Below, in pieces: positions 45,041 to 53,486 of a stretch of DNA of 64,000 nt. Each line of letters starts with the position of its first letter. Position 1 is the stretch's first letter. Below the pieces are notes generated by a model. The model did not search any database. It was not told the DNA's origin and saw only the letters and a list, made by a program, of their open reading frames with translations. This DNA is from Clostridia bacterium (GTDB taxonomy: Bacteria; Bacillota; Clostridia; Acetivibrionales; DSM-2933), in assembly GCA_026418275.1 (NCBI GenBank), contig JAOABQ010000070.1, positions 186,001 through 250,000 of the forward strand, given 5' to 3'. The position numbers were made by a program, and so were the translations under genes.

Positions 45041-45524
45041 CTACATATTTATCGTCAGAAGGTAGTTAAGATAAGTAGTATGTATATATGTTTTAAAAAG
45101 TACTGCAATCAAGACCTGTTGAATTTCAATCACGGTTGTAGAACTATAGAGAGGAACAATCCTTCCATTTTCATCTATATCCTGGAATAGTGCCTGCTTC
45201 AATCCTTCCACATAAGTTGAGAATTCCGGGTAGTTTAGTGGTGGGATTATGAACTTCTTCTATTCCATCTAGGTAACTTCCTTTTGCCGTATTGTTTATT
45301 GGAGGGAATAATGGGGTGCTACCTGTTAATGCAGTATATACTTTTATTAGAGATGACCGGATATATGTATCTTCTGCATACATATGTACAAGCATATTTC
45401 TTTCCATATCTGTAAGTGCTTCTGTAATTAATGTTTTATAGTACATTAACGTATATGTAACTTTTCTTATACTCTCTAACAAATCATTTGTTGGCACTCC
45501 AATCAGTTGCGAACAGTTGTACAT
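45041..45524 (-). pseudogene. ferritin-like helical protein gene with a frameshift
   Basis: GGAGG precedes ATG 45524. The first frame gives 117 residues (YNCSQLIGVPTNDLLESIRKV ... MERNMLVHMYAEDTYIRSSLIKVY) and stops at 45171. From about 45236 a second frame continues sensibly for ~65 residues (NYPEFSTYVEGLKQALFQDID ... STTVIEIQQVLIAVLFKTYIH) to a TAG at 45041. Removing one A in the run around 45233-45238 would join them into a ~160-residue helical, ferritin-like protein. Either a recent mutation or a sequencing error. Possibly a spore-coat or DUF-type ferritin-like protein; the family is not certain. Confidence 0.6.
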
Positions 45525-45781
45525 AAGGTTAGTCCTCCACCTTAACCTTTACTGTTGCTAATAGTATTTTATGCTTTTGTACAAAATAAGTTACATAAAT
45601 TAAGCCACAACATAGACGGTTATTACTATTACATTTTTTCCTTCAACTACTTCTCTAATGATCTAATGCTTTTTAACACAACAAATTTTAAGTTTAAAAG
45701 TGTTAAAAATGCACTTCATCTGTTTGTGCCTCGTATACCCTAGAAAAGAATTACGTTACGAGGCACTATCATAAGGTTTTT

Positions 45782-46477
45782 TTACTTTAATTGAGCTTGT
45801 TTTACACCTTTAATCAATAACCATAAAGTAAATGACAACTCTCCAATTGTTGAAAACACAAGTAATATAGAAGCGATTGTTGCCATAACTACATTCGCAG
45901 GCAGCAGGATATTCCCATAGCTATCTGTAAGATAACCCAAACTTCCAATCATCAACAATATACCAAGAGTCTTTGGTAAAAAACCTGATTTGAAAGCCAA
46001 ATAACCTAAAACGATCAAATGAAATCCAAAGAAAATCTGCCAAATATATACACCATATGTATGTCCTTTTATAAATAATGAAACCAGCGTATTTAATTGA
46101 TTTGTTCCAAAAGCGGTTGAATAAGCGGTATTAGTAAGAAGTTCCAGTGCAAATAAAGAATTTATGATATTCACGCCCTGGATAACCGCCATTGCTGATC
46201 TGGAAAATGCAGCAGCTAAAGATAAGGGTTTATTTACTGGTTTAAACAGAACGTAAAGTAAGACAACTATTACGATTTCAATTAAAAAGATGACCGTCTC
46301 CCCCACCATGCCGAACCGAAAAAGTAGATTATTGGCAAGTATATTATTCGCAGTTGCTGTTGCATCTCCCGCTACAATTAATTTTGAAGGAACATACATC
46401 AAACTAAAAGGAGCAATTATTGCAAGTAATAAATATAAAAATCCGGTAATTCTCGCTAGTTTATTCGTATTATTCAT
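45782..46477 (-). CDS. DUF4386 family membrane protein
   Basis: 231 residues, six to seven membrane helices. DUF4386 hallmarks: ARITGFLYLLLAIIAPFS at the N-terminus, the second-helix region LFRFGMVGETVIFLIEI, and IFFGFHLIVLGYLAFKSGFLPKTLGILLMIGSLGYL. Function unknown; often found beside TetR genes. AAAGGTGG precedes ATG 46477. Divergent from the TetR gene at 46964, with the operator region between them. Confidence 0.85.
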   Translation of the reverse strand: MNNTNKLARITGFLYLLLAIIAPFSLMYVPSKLIVAGDATATANNILANNLLFRFGMVGETVIFLIEIVIVVLLYVLFKPVNKPLSLAAAFSRSAMAVIQGVNIINSLFALELLTNTAYSTAFGTNQLNTLVSLFIKGHTYGVYIWQIFFGFHLIVLGYLAFKSGFLPKTLGILLMIGSLGYLTDSYGNILLPANVVMATIASILLVFSTIGELSFTLWLLIKGVKQAQLK

Positions 46478-46963
46478 AATTTTCCACCTTTCTTGTCTAC
46501 AATATCTATATTGGGAAGTTTTTTTGCCTATTGATAAATAAATACCGCTTCAAGCGGCAAGTCCACAAAAACCTCCTTTTAAGTAATTCTATTTTTACTT
46601 CATGTAAATATTTATATACACATTATATATTCAACTTGACATTATGTCAATTATTTTTTACACAAAATATTAAATATGCATGGTTCATTTTGTGAAAATC
46701 ATAGGCTATTACAATAAGTTCACACCCCCGTGGACTGGTTTCTATGAGGAAACGAAACATTTGAAAGTGCAAAATTAACAAACCAATTCATGTAGCTAAA
46801 ATGAAAAAGTCATTTAGAATAAATATATTATTGACAACCTTTAGATATTTAATATACAATATACTCACATTATGCACTCAGTGCAAATTTTTACCTAGTG
46901 CATAATGTAACATTTTTCAGTCATGTGCCCGTCAATACGATATGAAAGGAGAAAATTGAATAC
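46478..46963. other. intergenic region between DUF4386 and TetR genes
   Basis: No gene seen. AT-rich, with the rightward promoter and operator at 46831-46908; the leftward promoter for the DUF4386 gene was not resolved. Confidence 0.5.
46831..46908 (+). promoter_or_regulatory. promoter and TetR-type operator
   Basis: -35 TTGACA at 46831-46836; -10 candidates TATACA at 46853 or TACAAT at 46855 (16-18 base spacing). Directly downstream is a perfect 12-bp inverted repeat ACATTATGCACT (46867-46878) / AGTGCATAATGT (46897-46908), and the first arm overlaps an inner palindrome TGCACTCAGTGCA (46873-46885). This fits autorepression by the TetR protein encoded 55 bases downstream. Confidence 0.6.
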
Positions 46964-47647
46964 ATGGATGAGGATTATAGCAAATTTCGTGGGATTCCTT
47001 TGAGAGAAGTAAAATATGCGCAGACAAAATTTAAAATTTACAAAGCTTTTATTAATGAGCTAGATACCACTTCTTTTGATTCAATTAACATAGATGCTTT
47101 ATGTAAAGGAATAGGTATTTCACGTAGGGCATTTTTTAACTACTTTCCATATAAATCTTATGTTCTTCTATATATGGTACAAATATCAATCATAGAAATC
47201 GCAATACATACATTTCAAAAGCATGGGAAAAATGCAGGTCTTGAGCTTATTTGCACAGGATTTAAGGAATTTGGAAAAAGGGTTATTCAATACCCTGATA
47301 TAATTTTCGAGGCTATCTCATGTCTTTATAAAAAAGGCACTGATTTATCTAAGTTCTCCAAACTGACAAATGCAGAGGAAATTCTTTGGAATTTGGATAC
47401 ATCTATTCTTAATGAAGTCCCGACACTAGGTTTCAGAGAGTTAACTGTTACTGCTATTAACAATGCGGTTCTTCTCAATGAACTGCCAGAAGGTATCAGA
47501 TTCGAAACCGTAGAAATGGCATTAAATTCTATTCTTTTTGGGATACCATTGTCACTCAAGAATGCTGGCCTTGAAAAAATATGTGAAATATACCAAGAGC
47601 AGCTTAACATCCTTTGGGCCGGACTTCGTGCTAAAAGCAAGAATTAA
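46964..47647 (+). CDS. TetR/AcrR-family transcriptional regulator
   Basis: 227 residues. N-terminal helix-turn-helix ~25-70 (FDSINIDALCKGIGISRRAFFNYFPYKSYVLL) has the TetR core F(F/Y)NYFP. The C-terminal ligand domain is divergent. AAAGGAG precedes the ATG. Likely autoregulated through the dyad upstream and controls the co-transcribed CPBP gene 20 bases downstream. Confidence 0.82.
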   Translation: MDEDYSKFRGIPLREVKYAQTKFKIYKAFINELDTTSFDSINIDALCKGIGISRRAFFNYFPYKSYVLLYMVQISIIEIAIHTFQKHGKNAGLELICTGFKEFGKRVIQYPDIIFEAISCLYKKGTDLSKFSKLTNAEEILWNLDTSILNEVPTLGFRELTVTAINNAVLLNELPEGIRFETVEMALNSILFGIPLSLKNAGLEKICEIYQEQLNILWAGLRAKSKN

Positions 47648-47667
47648 TTTTAAGGAGGGTTTAAATT

Positions 47668-48423
47668 ATGGATTCAAGGACTATTAAACCTGCACCTTTA
47701 TGGCAATCCCTGTGCTTCTTTGGCATTAGTTCAATACTGATTATTACAAACTTATATGTTATAATGCCACACTTATTGGCCTCCGGTATTCCTTTTCTGA
47801 CAGGATATTTTATTTTGTTTTATACTCCTTTTTTATTGTTATTTGTAACGGAAATTATATTTTATAAACGTAATATAAGAAAATTATCATGGGAATCATT
47901 TAAAGGCTACTTTAGAATAAAGAAACTGAATAGGAAAACCTTATTCTGGACAATTGGTCTTTTCTTATTCTGGTTGGTGTCATTTTTCGGTCTGGGATTC
48001 ACTCAAAAGCTTATTGCAGAAATTCCTTTCTTTAATCCGCCTTCATACTTTCCTCCAGAAATAAATCCTTTAAAAAGCATGGTTTCCGGAGAATTAATGG
48101 GAACCCCTCTTGAAGGAAATTGGTGGATTATAATCGTGTGTACAATAGGCTGGTTTTTTAATATATTCGGGGAAGAACTTCTGTTTCGTGGATATTTGCT
48201 ACCAAGGCAAGAAATGAAATATGGAAAACATGCATGGATAATAAATGGAGTACTTTGGACCCTTTGGCACTCTTTCTGGAGATGGCAATTGATTCCCTTG
48301 TTTTTCACCTGTATGTCCCTAAGCTTTGTAGCACAAAAAACCCAAAGTACCTTACCAGGAATTATTGTACATGGTGTACTAAACTTTATACCTATTATTA
48401 TGATGATAACATGGCTCTTCTAA
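47668..48423 (+). CDS. CPBP-family intramembrane metalloprotease
   Basis: 251 residues, about seven helices. CPBP/CAAX-protease motifs: GEELLFRGYLLPRQ (EExxxR), NGVLWTLWHSFW (catalytic His) and GIIVHGVLNF (His and Asn) near the C-terminus. AAGGAGG precedes the ATG. Bacterial CPBP proteins process small peptides or give self-immunity to bacteriocins. In operon with the TetR gene. Confidence 0.87.
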   Translation: MDSRTIKPAPLWQSLCFFGISSILIITNLYVIMPHLLASGIPFLTGYFILFYTPFLLLFVTEIIFYKRNIRKLSWESFKGYFRIKKLNRKTLFWTIGLFLFWLVSFFGLGFTQKLIAEIPFFNPPSYFPPEINPLKSMVSGELMGTPLEGNWWIIIVCTIGWFFNIFGEELLFRGYLLPRQEMKYGKHAWIINGVLWTLWHSFWRWQLIPLFFTCMSLSFVAQKTQSTLPGIIVHGVLNFIPIIMMITWLF

Positions 48424-48470
48424 ATAAGTGATTCGTGCAAGCCCCTGTAAATATCAGTCCTGTTAATTAT

Positions 48471-48611
48471 CAAGAGAAGTTTTTAAATATTTTCCTACTG
48501 GTCAGTACGATTCAAACAGCTATGTTTTTGGTCAAAAATGGCGAAGGAATTGTTATAGATGCTGGTGTTAAACCTCAGGAAATCATTGATGCAGCCACCC
48601 TCTATTCCTAA
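48471..48611 (+). pseudogene. remnant of a metallo-beta-lactamase-fold gene
   Basis: Open frame of 46 codons without a good start (NIFLLVSTIQTAMFLVKNGEG, IVIDAGVKPQEIIDAA), resembling the N-terminal beta strands of MBL-fold hydrolases just before the HxHxDH motif, which is missing. Short, low confidence. Confidence 0.35.
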
Positions 48612-48615
48612 ATCT

Positions 48616-48922
48616 ATTACCTAATCCGCATGTATTATACCATCAAGGCTATGTCAGCAATTATGACAAATACCAGCTATTTAATAAAAACCATATTCGC
48701 CAAATTCTTATAATTTACGCACTAAAAACATCCCTGTATTCGTATACTTATTCTCTTAATGGAATTAAACAAATCCTTCAGGAACTTGATTATAATGACG
48801 TTGAAAAAGTTGGAAAAATTGCTTATGACTTTCAAACACACTTAGATAAAATTAACCGTTATCAAATGCGTGGGATACATTATCTTTATCGCCTATGTGA
48901 GAAGCTGGGATTTGTGATATGA
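48616..48922 (+). pseudogene. remnant of a MerR-like regulator or similar helical protein
   Basis: About 100 open codons to TGA 48920 with no ATG or ribosome site at the proper place: NPHVLYHQGYVSNYDKYQLFN, RQILIIYALKTSLYSYTYSL, GIKQILQELDYNDVEKVGKIA. The tyrosine-rich segment followed by an IKQIL helix recalls MerR-type proteins, but this is not certain. 5' end lost. Confidence 0.4.
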
Positions 48923-48925
48923 AAG

Positions 48926-49060
48926 CCCTGGTATCCATGGGAAGAAGAAGCGTTCCAAAAAGCAAAAGGGGAGGGCAAGGCTGTATTCATGTTTGTGGGC
49001 TATTCGTAGTGGAGGTTACCATTATCCACATGTCATTGGTACCTCTTCTGTCATGATATC
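48926..49060 (+). pseudogene. N-terminal fragment of a DUF255/YyaL-type gene
   Basis: Encodes PWYPWEEEAFQKAKGEGKAVFMFVGYS, then TAG; 21 bases later the frame resumes with STCHW and is then lost. This is the start of the thioredoxin-like domain of DUF255 proteins (compare [20 protein letters not shown] in the gene at 57197). Gene death followed by deletion. 48,424-49,159 otherwise shows no gene. Confidence 0.6.
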
Positions 49061-49159
49061 TAGACAAAAGGTTCCATATTCGAAAATATGAAACCCTTGT
49101 AAGATTAATTATGGTCAGAGTAGTCATTTCTCCGGTCAAATTAGTTTGTGCCTTTATTG

Positions 49160-49879
49160 TTATAGGGAATACTTAATAACTTTCTTCGGACACGAGTCGA
49201 TGCACTCCCCACAAAGTATACATTCAGAATCCTCTACCGGGTCTCTCTTTATCATCTCCTTAACATTTATACTCATGGGACATTTTTTATTACACAGACC
49301 GCAATCGGTGCACTTTTCTCTGTCAGCAGAAAGCTTAAGCGAAGGATACTTCATTCGGCTTTTTAGCTTGCTGCCTAGCACCATGAAAGGTGCCGCCCAG
49401 CACACGTAGTGGCAGAATGCCCTTTTCCCGCCAGCAAGTGCCAATATAAGCACTATTGATAAACACACATAATATACTATGTATGCTTGTGTATTTAAAA
49501 GCGATATGCCTCCTGTCGTACAATATGTAAAATCAATCCTCTTAAAACCCCCAGCCAATACTGCCAGTATCAGAATGGAAGTTAACCACGGAACCCAAAT
49601 AAAATATTTAATAAGGTTAAGCTTCCCCCCCTTCGTATTTTTATTGGAAGCTGAAGTACAGCATTCCTGCATTCCTCCGACGGGACACAGCCATCCACAA
49701 AAAGCCCTTCCCCAAAATAGTGAAGCAACAAGTAACACTGAAAAAACTACCATACTGCCACTAACGATTCCTTCCATTGCCCCAAAAAACGGTATTGCAG
49801 GTGAGAAGTAAAGAAATATCACCGGTAGTAGTATAAACATTATGAGTATGAGTGCTCTCCTCACATTTTGCCTTTTCAT
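49160..49879 (-). CDS. 4Fe-4S membrane protein (NapH/CcoG-like)
   Basis: 239 residues; GGAGGGG precedes ATG 49879. About four to five membrane helices. The loop motif FCGWLCPVGGMQE is typical of NapH/NosR/RdxA-type polyferredoxins. The C-terminal soluble part has two 4Fe-4S motifs, CTDCGLCNKKCPM and CILCGECIDSCPKK. Passes electrons across or along the membrane; the partner is unknown. Just downstream of a small membrane protein gene (3 bases apart), so probably one operon. Confidence 0.87.
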   Translation of the reverse strand: MKRQNVRRALILIMFILLPVIFLYFSPAIPFFGAMEGIVSGSMVVFSVLLVASLFWGRAFCGWLCPVGGMQECCTSASNKNTKGGKLNLIKYFIWVPWLTSILILAVLAGGFKRIDFTYCTTGGISLLNTQAYIVYYVCLSIVLILALAGGKRAFCHYVCWAAPFMVLGSKLKSRMKYPSLKLSADREKCTDCGLCNKKCPMSINVKEMIKRDPVEDSECILCGECIDSCPKKVIKYSL

Positions 49880-49882
49880 AGT

Positions 49883-50446
49883 CTATCCCCTCCAATTCGT
49901 AAGTTTTAAAGATTTCCATGATATAAACACTCCTAACCCTACCAAAACAACAATGATAGCATATAAAACCACAAATTTTGAAACAGTTGCCAAACTTGAG
50001 ACAGCTGCTATAGTAGTTAGTTTGTTAGGAAAATTAGAAAGAATGGTTAGAATGAAGCAATTTTCTATTATATCTAACACACTTCGTAGAAAAGGTAATA
50101 AAATAATAAAGTTAAATCGTTTGCCCAGTCCTGCCTTTCCTATAAGAAAAGTAATTACTAAAGACAGAAGTAGCATGAAAATAATAATAAAAATAAAATC
50201 AATTATCAAAAACCTTGAGTAAACCTGACGGCCCGGAAATCCTATACTGTTAAGTAAGTTATACACACTTTCCGGCGTATAACCGTTACTTTTCATATCT
50301 AGCATACCGTCTTTTAGTATAGGATAGTTTATGGTGCTCATTTCCATAGTCACAAGTACACAAACAAATATTACAAACAAAGGAATTATGAATTTTTTAT
50401 AAGAACACTGTTGAATTTTATTAAAAATATACAAGGAAGTCTTCAT
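49883..50446 (-). CDS. hypothetical four-helix membrane protein
   Basis: 187 residues from ATG 50446 (AAAGG 8 bases upstream). A membrane helix ~15-37, an external segment (NYPILKDGMLDMKSNGYTPES), then three more helices ~75-180. Not a family I recognise. First gene of the pair with the FeS membrane protein, which it may assist. Confidence 0.6.
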   Translation of the reverse strand: MKTSLYIFNKIQQCSYKKFIIPLFVIFVCVLVTMEMSTINYPILKDGMLDMKSNGYTPESVYNLLNSIGFPGRQVYSRFLIIDFIFIIIFMLLLSLVITFLIGKAGLGKRFNFIILLPFLRSVLDIIENCFILTILSNFPNKLTTIAAVSSLATVSKFVVLYAIIVVLVGLGVFISWKSLKLTNWRG

Positions 50447-50564
50447 TTTCATCACCTTTCATTCCTCAACTCTTTTCTCCCGATAAATGTGACGTCCATA
50501 GTTTTACACATCATTGAATCTGTTCTTTATTTTTAAGTTATCAGCTCTCTTCCTATATGGAGGG

Positions 50565-51179
50565 CTATTCCACTAACTCTTTGATGCCGGCTATGTGGTA
50601 ACTATTTATTACCTGCAAAAAAACCTTAATTTGCGAATCCGAATATTTTTGCTTTAGAACATCACAATACAAATTAATCAAATTGCTATATATAATACGT
50701 AGTGTAACATCTAGATTTTTTTGCATATATAAATCACTCTTTTGTGGATCATAGAAATTATCAGTAATTGTTTTAATAAAAAACTCTACTAACTCTCCTT
50801 TAAAACCACTATAGTCCGTATCTCTCCCATGTTCAACAAGTATAATAAACCGTTCCTTATTTTCAATGAGAAATTCATAAAATTCATCTGTCAGCACTTT
50901 ATACTGTTGATCCCCTTTATATGCAGCTAATCCCTTATGTCTTGCTACTGTTATTTTCTCATAAAGCTTGCCTTTGAATGCGTCTACAAAATCTCGCGGA
51001 ACAACTGTGTAGAACAATTCATCCTTATTCTTATAATATCTATATAGGTTTCCTACAGAAATTCCGGCTTTAGCTGCAATGTCCGCAATTTTAGCATTTG
51101 CATATCCTTTACCAAAGAAGATTGCAAGAGCGGCTATATCAATACTTTCTTTAACCTCATCTTTTTTATATTGGACCAT
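50565..51179 (-). CDS. TetR-family transcriptional regulator
   Basis: 204 residues from ATG 51179 (AAAGGAG upstream); the frame is open 86 codons further upstream but without a ribosome site and overlapping the esterase gene. HTH ~10-55: ALAIFFGKGYANAKIADIAAK then GISVGNLYRYYKNKDELFY, a standard TetR DNA-binding domain. Target unknown. Divergent operator not identified. Confidence 0.85.
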   Translation of the reverse strand: MVQYKKDEVKESIDIAALAIFFGKGYANAKIADIAAKAGISVGNLYRYYKNKDELFYTVVPRDFVDAFKGKLYEKITVARHKGLAAYKGDQQYKVLTDEFYEFLIENKERFIILVEHGRDTDYSGFKGELVEFFIKTITDNFYDPQKSDLYMQKNLDVTLRIIYSNLINLYCDVLKQKYSDSQIKVFLQVINSYHIAGIKELVE

Positions 51180-51276
51180 TTTTTCTCCTTTGTAAAAGCG
51201 AATTAATAATTCACTTTTATGATAAATGATTATTAATTTTAAGTCAATAGTTTTTTGATTACTTATTTTATATAAA

Positions 51277-51315
51277 GAAATGCGATAGAGGGACAGTTCT
51301 ACCCTATCGCATTTC
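51277..51315 (-). terminator. terminator after the esterase gene
   Basis: Perfect 12-bp stem GAAATGCGATAG / CTATCGCATTTC with a 15-base loop, followed on the minus strand by TTTATATAAAAT. Lies ~65 bases after the erythromycin-esterase-family stop. Confidence 0.65.
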
Positions 51316-51379
51316 TCCGCCTTCCGGCGCGGAAACACATTTGAGCCAATGTTTACGTTCAAAGTTGATTTCCCTTTTC

Positions 51380-52675
51380 TTAAGGTAATGGCAAAGCACC
51401 TCGAGTGTATCCAGTGGATTTTATTATGGCTAACCAATCAAAGTCAATAAGGCTTTCAGAAGTGAAAGGAAAGTAACTTCCATTCTTTAAGCTACCAGAG
51501 CGAGTCGGAAGAGATGATATCTCTGAATTTAAAAGTCCTTGAACCTTATTTGTTGGAATGAACATTGCAGACTCTAACTTGTTAGTTAATAATGATTCAA
51601 GTGTTCCACATTCAGGCTCCCCAATGCTGTTATCTTCAGAAATACCCAAACCTGCTCCGATTATTACATACTGAGACCCAAATATCGAACAAAGATGTGC
51701 TCCTGCTGGAGTCCACTCGACAAGATTGGGACCTAAATTCCATTGTACGTTTGTTCTCTTCAAATGTTGATTATGTGCGAAAACTAACACTTTTCCCCTA
51801 TTTTGTTCACGAGATACTGCATATACTAGATTGTCTGCGATTATCGCATCTCGGATTCCGAGAAGATTTGAGGTCCTTTTTTCTGAGTTTCTCGCCATTT
51901 CAGCATGATAGTTTAATAATTGACGAGCAACTGAAGCATAATGTACTGCCTCCATATATCTATCCTTATTACTAGCTTTGATAAGTTCTGGACGGCGAAC
52001 TTTTAGTTCGGTGATTAGGTCTTCCGTTTCGATGCGAAGTGATGTTGCAGGATCAGATAGTCCTATCGACTTGGACGCATCCATCATTGCAGAAGGATTT
52101 TCCCAATCTGAGTCCAAGCCAATAAGTGCCTCAATACGTTCTCGACGGGCTTTGCCGCTTTCATCATCAATTAAATCAAGGTAGTCCAGCACAAACAACA
52201 GAACTTGCCTTGGGCTATCAGTACCAGTCATTTCAGTTGGACTGTCAATTCCGTAAAATCGAAGTTTAGTGATATGAGAAGAATCAGCATTATATTGTCG
52301 CATCCACTCCACAAGTTCTCGATTGGCTTCAAGTAGACCACAGCCATGACTGAAGCCATTCTCTTTTATTGAATCATAGGAATCTGAGCCATTACCATTC
52401 ACATATTCATTCACAAAGTGTCCCTTTGGAAAGCTACTTTCAATTGCAATGGCACTAAAACCATGCACATCAACTAATCGTTTGAAAAGTTTATTACGAA
52501 GCATAAGAAACCCTTCGCCTCCATGAAGTGCTTCTCCAAGAGCAATTAACTTTACGGAATCATCAAGCGAAGCCATAAATTGATCAGTAGCGTTGTTAAA
52601 TGACTCTATCAAATCTATAGAAAACGAAATTCCATCTTGTGCGACCCAATCACCTAATGTTTGACTTGTCGCCAT
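51380..52675 (-). CDS. erythromycin esterase family protein
   Basis: 431 residues from ATG 52675 (GGGGGTG 6 bases upstream). Family motifs: GEALHGGEGFLMLRN (metal/catalytic His-Glu region), AIAIESSFPKG, and FAHNQHLKR. Ere-type enzymes hydrolyse the lactone ring of macrolides, but many family members have unknown substrates. Single gene. Whether it gives resistance cannot be told from sequence. Confidence 0.85.
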   Translation of the reverse strand: MATSQTLGDWVAQDGISFSIDLIESFNNATDQFMASLDDSVKLIALGEALHGGEGFLMLRNKLFKRLVDVHGFSAIAIESSFPKGHFVNEYVNGNGSDSYDSIKENGFSHGCGLLEANRELVEWMRQYNADSSHITKLRFYGIDSPTEMTGTDSPRQVLLFVLDYLDLIDDESGKARRERIEALIGLDSDWENPSAMMDASKSIGLSDPATSLRIETEDLITELKVRRPELIKASNKDRYMEAVHYASVARQLLNYHAEMARNSEKRTSNLLGIRDAIIADNLVYAVSREQNRGKVLVFAHNQHLKRTNVQWNLGPNLVEWTPAGAHLCSIFGSQYVIIGAGLGISEDNSIGEPECGTLESLLTNKLESAMFIPTNKVQGLLNSEISSLPTRSGSLKNGSYFPFTSESLIDFDWLAIIKSTGYTRGALPLP

Positions 52676-52736
52676 ACCAATCACCCCCTATTCCTAAATT
52701 GTAAAATAAATGGAATTACCACAAATAACTCTCATT

Positions 52737-53183
52737 TTATTTGGTTTGCTTTTTTGTCAATTTATATTTCTGGTAAAGCATATCTTTTAAAATTAAAGCG
52801 GTATCCGCATCGTCAAAGCCGAACTTATTTTTAAAAGTATCGTACAACTCAGACATCTTCTCCTTATAGGTATCTATCCCCTTAATGCCTTGATAAGAAG
52901 CTAAAATCGGATACTTTTTACTCCATGCACTTGTCCAGTCAATTTCATCGACTATTAATTCAATATCAGTAACATCACCTCCAATAGGGCATCCACTAAT
53001 TAGATAATCATAACTTACATTGTATAGTTGACTTAGTAGTTTTGCCTTTATTAGTTCAGGAACTGTTTGGTCTGTTTCCCATTTACTTACCGTTTGCCGG
53101 GATACACCCAATTTTTCAGCAACTTCTTCTTGAGATAAACCAGCTTTTTTACGCAAATCCAATAATTTTCCACCTAATGACAT
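52737..53183 (-). CDS. XRE-family transcriptional regulator
   Basis: 148 residues from ATG 53183, chosen because the helix-turn-helix begins at once (LDLRKKAGLSQEEVAEKLGVS, then RQTVSKWETDQTVPE); the upstream frame to 53282 is not protein-like. The ~80-residue C-terminal part (GGDVTDIELIVDEIDW) has no known domain I can name. Cytoplasmic DNA-binding protein; target unknown. Divergent from the PadR gene. Confidence 0.82.
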   Translation of the reverse strand: MSLGGKLLDLRKKAGLSQEEVAEKLGVSRQTVSKWETDQTVPELIKAKLLSQLYNVSYDYLISGCPIGGDVTDIELIVDEIDWTSAWSKKYPILASYQGIKGIDTYKEKMSELYDTFKNKFGFDDADTALILKDMLYQKYKLTKKQTK

Positions 53184-53425
53184 AGTTATCACGAGCCTTT
53201 CATATATTTCAAGATAATTTATAGATTTAGTATACTTGAAAAAAAAATTGTCTTCTACCAAGTAAAGTTGGAATATTGTCAACCAAACTTAACATTTTAA
53301 CGCATGCTATTCAGTTATACTTTTCCTAAAGAATTACTTAAAATAAAACACATATACTTTTTTGTAAATTATAATACATTTCCGTAAACAACACATTATG
53401 AGTCCGTAGCCTTTGTAAATTATTC

Positions 53426-53475
53426 TTGACTCTTTTTATATCATATGTTAACATTAACATATGATATAAAAAGAG
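53426..53475 (+). promoter_or_regulatory. promoter embedded in a 46-base perfect palindrome
   Basis: -35 TTGACT at 53426, -10 TAACAT at 53449 (17-base spacing). Bases 53430-53451 and 53454-53475 are perfect 22-base inverted arms around a CA centre, with core CATATGTTAA. The palindrome covers the -10 and runs up to the ribosome site of the PadR gene. Fits autorepression by PadR; in RNA it would be a strong hairpin next to the RBS. Confidence 0.7.
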
Positions 53476-53486
53476 GAGGCTGCAAT

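Noticed and set aside
51180..51437. 86-codon N-terminal extension of the TetR gene at 50565
   Set aside because: It has no ribosome site, overlaps the esterase gene and its terminator, and the TetR fold begins at ATG 51179.
53184..53282. N-terminal extension of the XRE regulator
   Set aside because: The helix-turn-helix domain starts at ATG 53183 and the upstream peptide is not protein-like.
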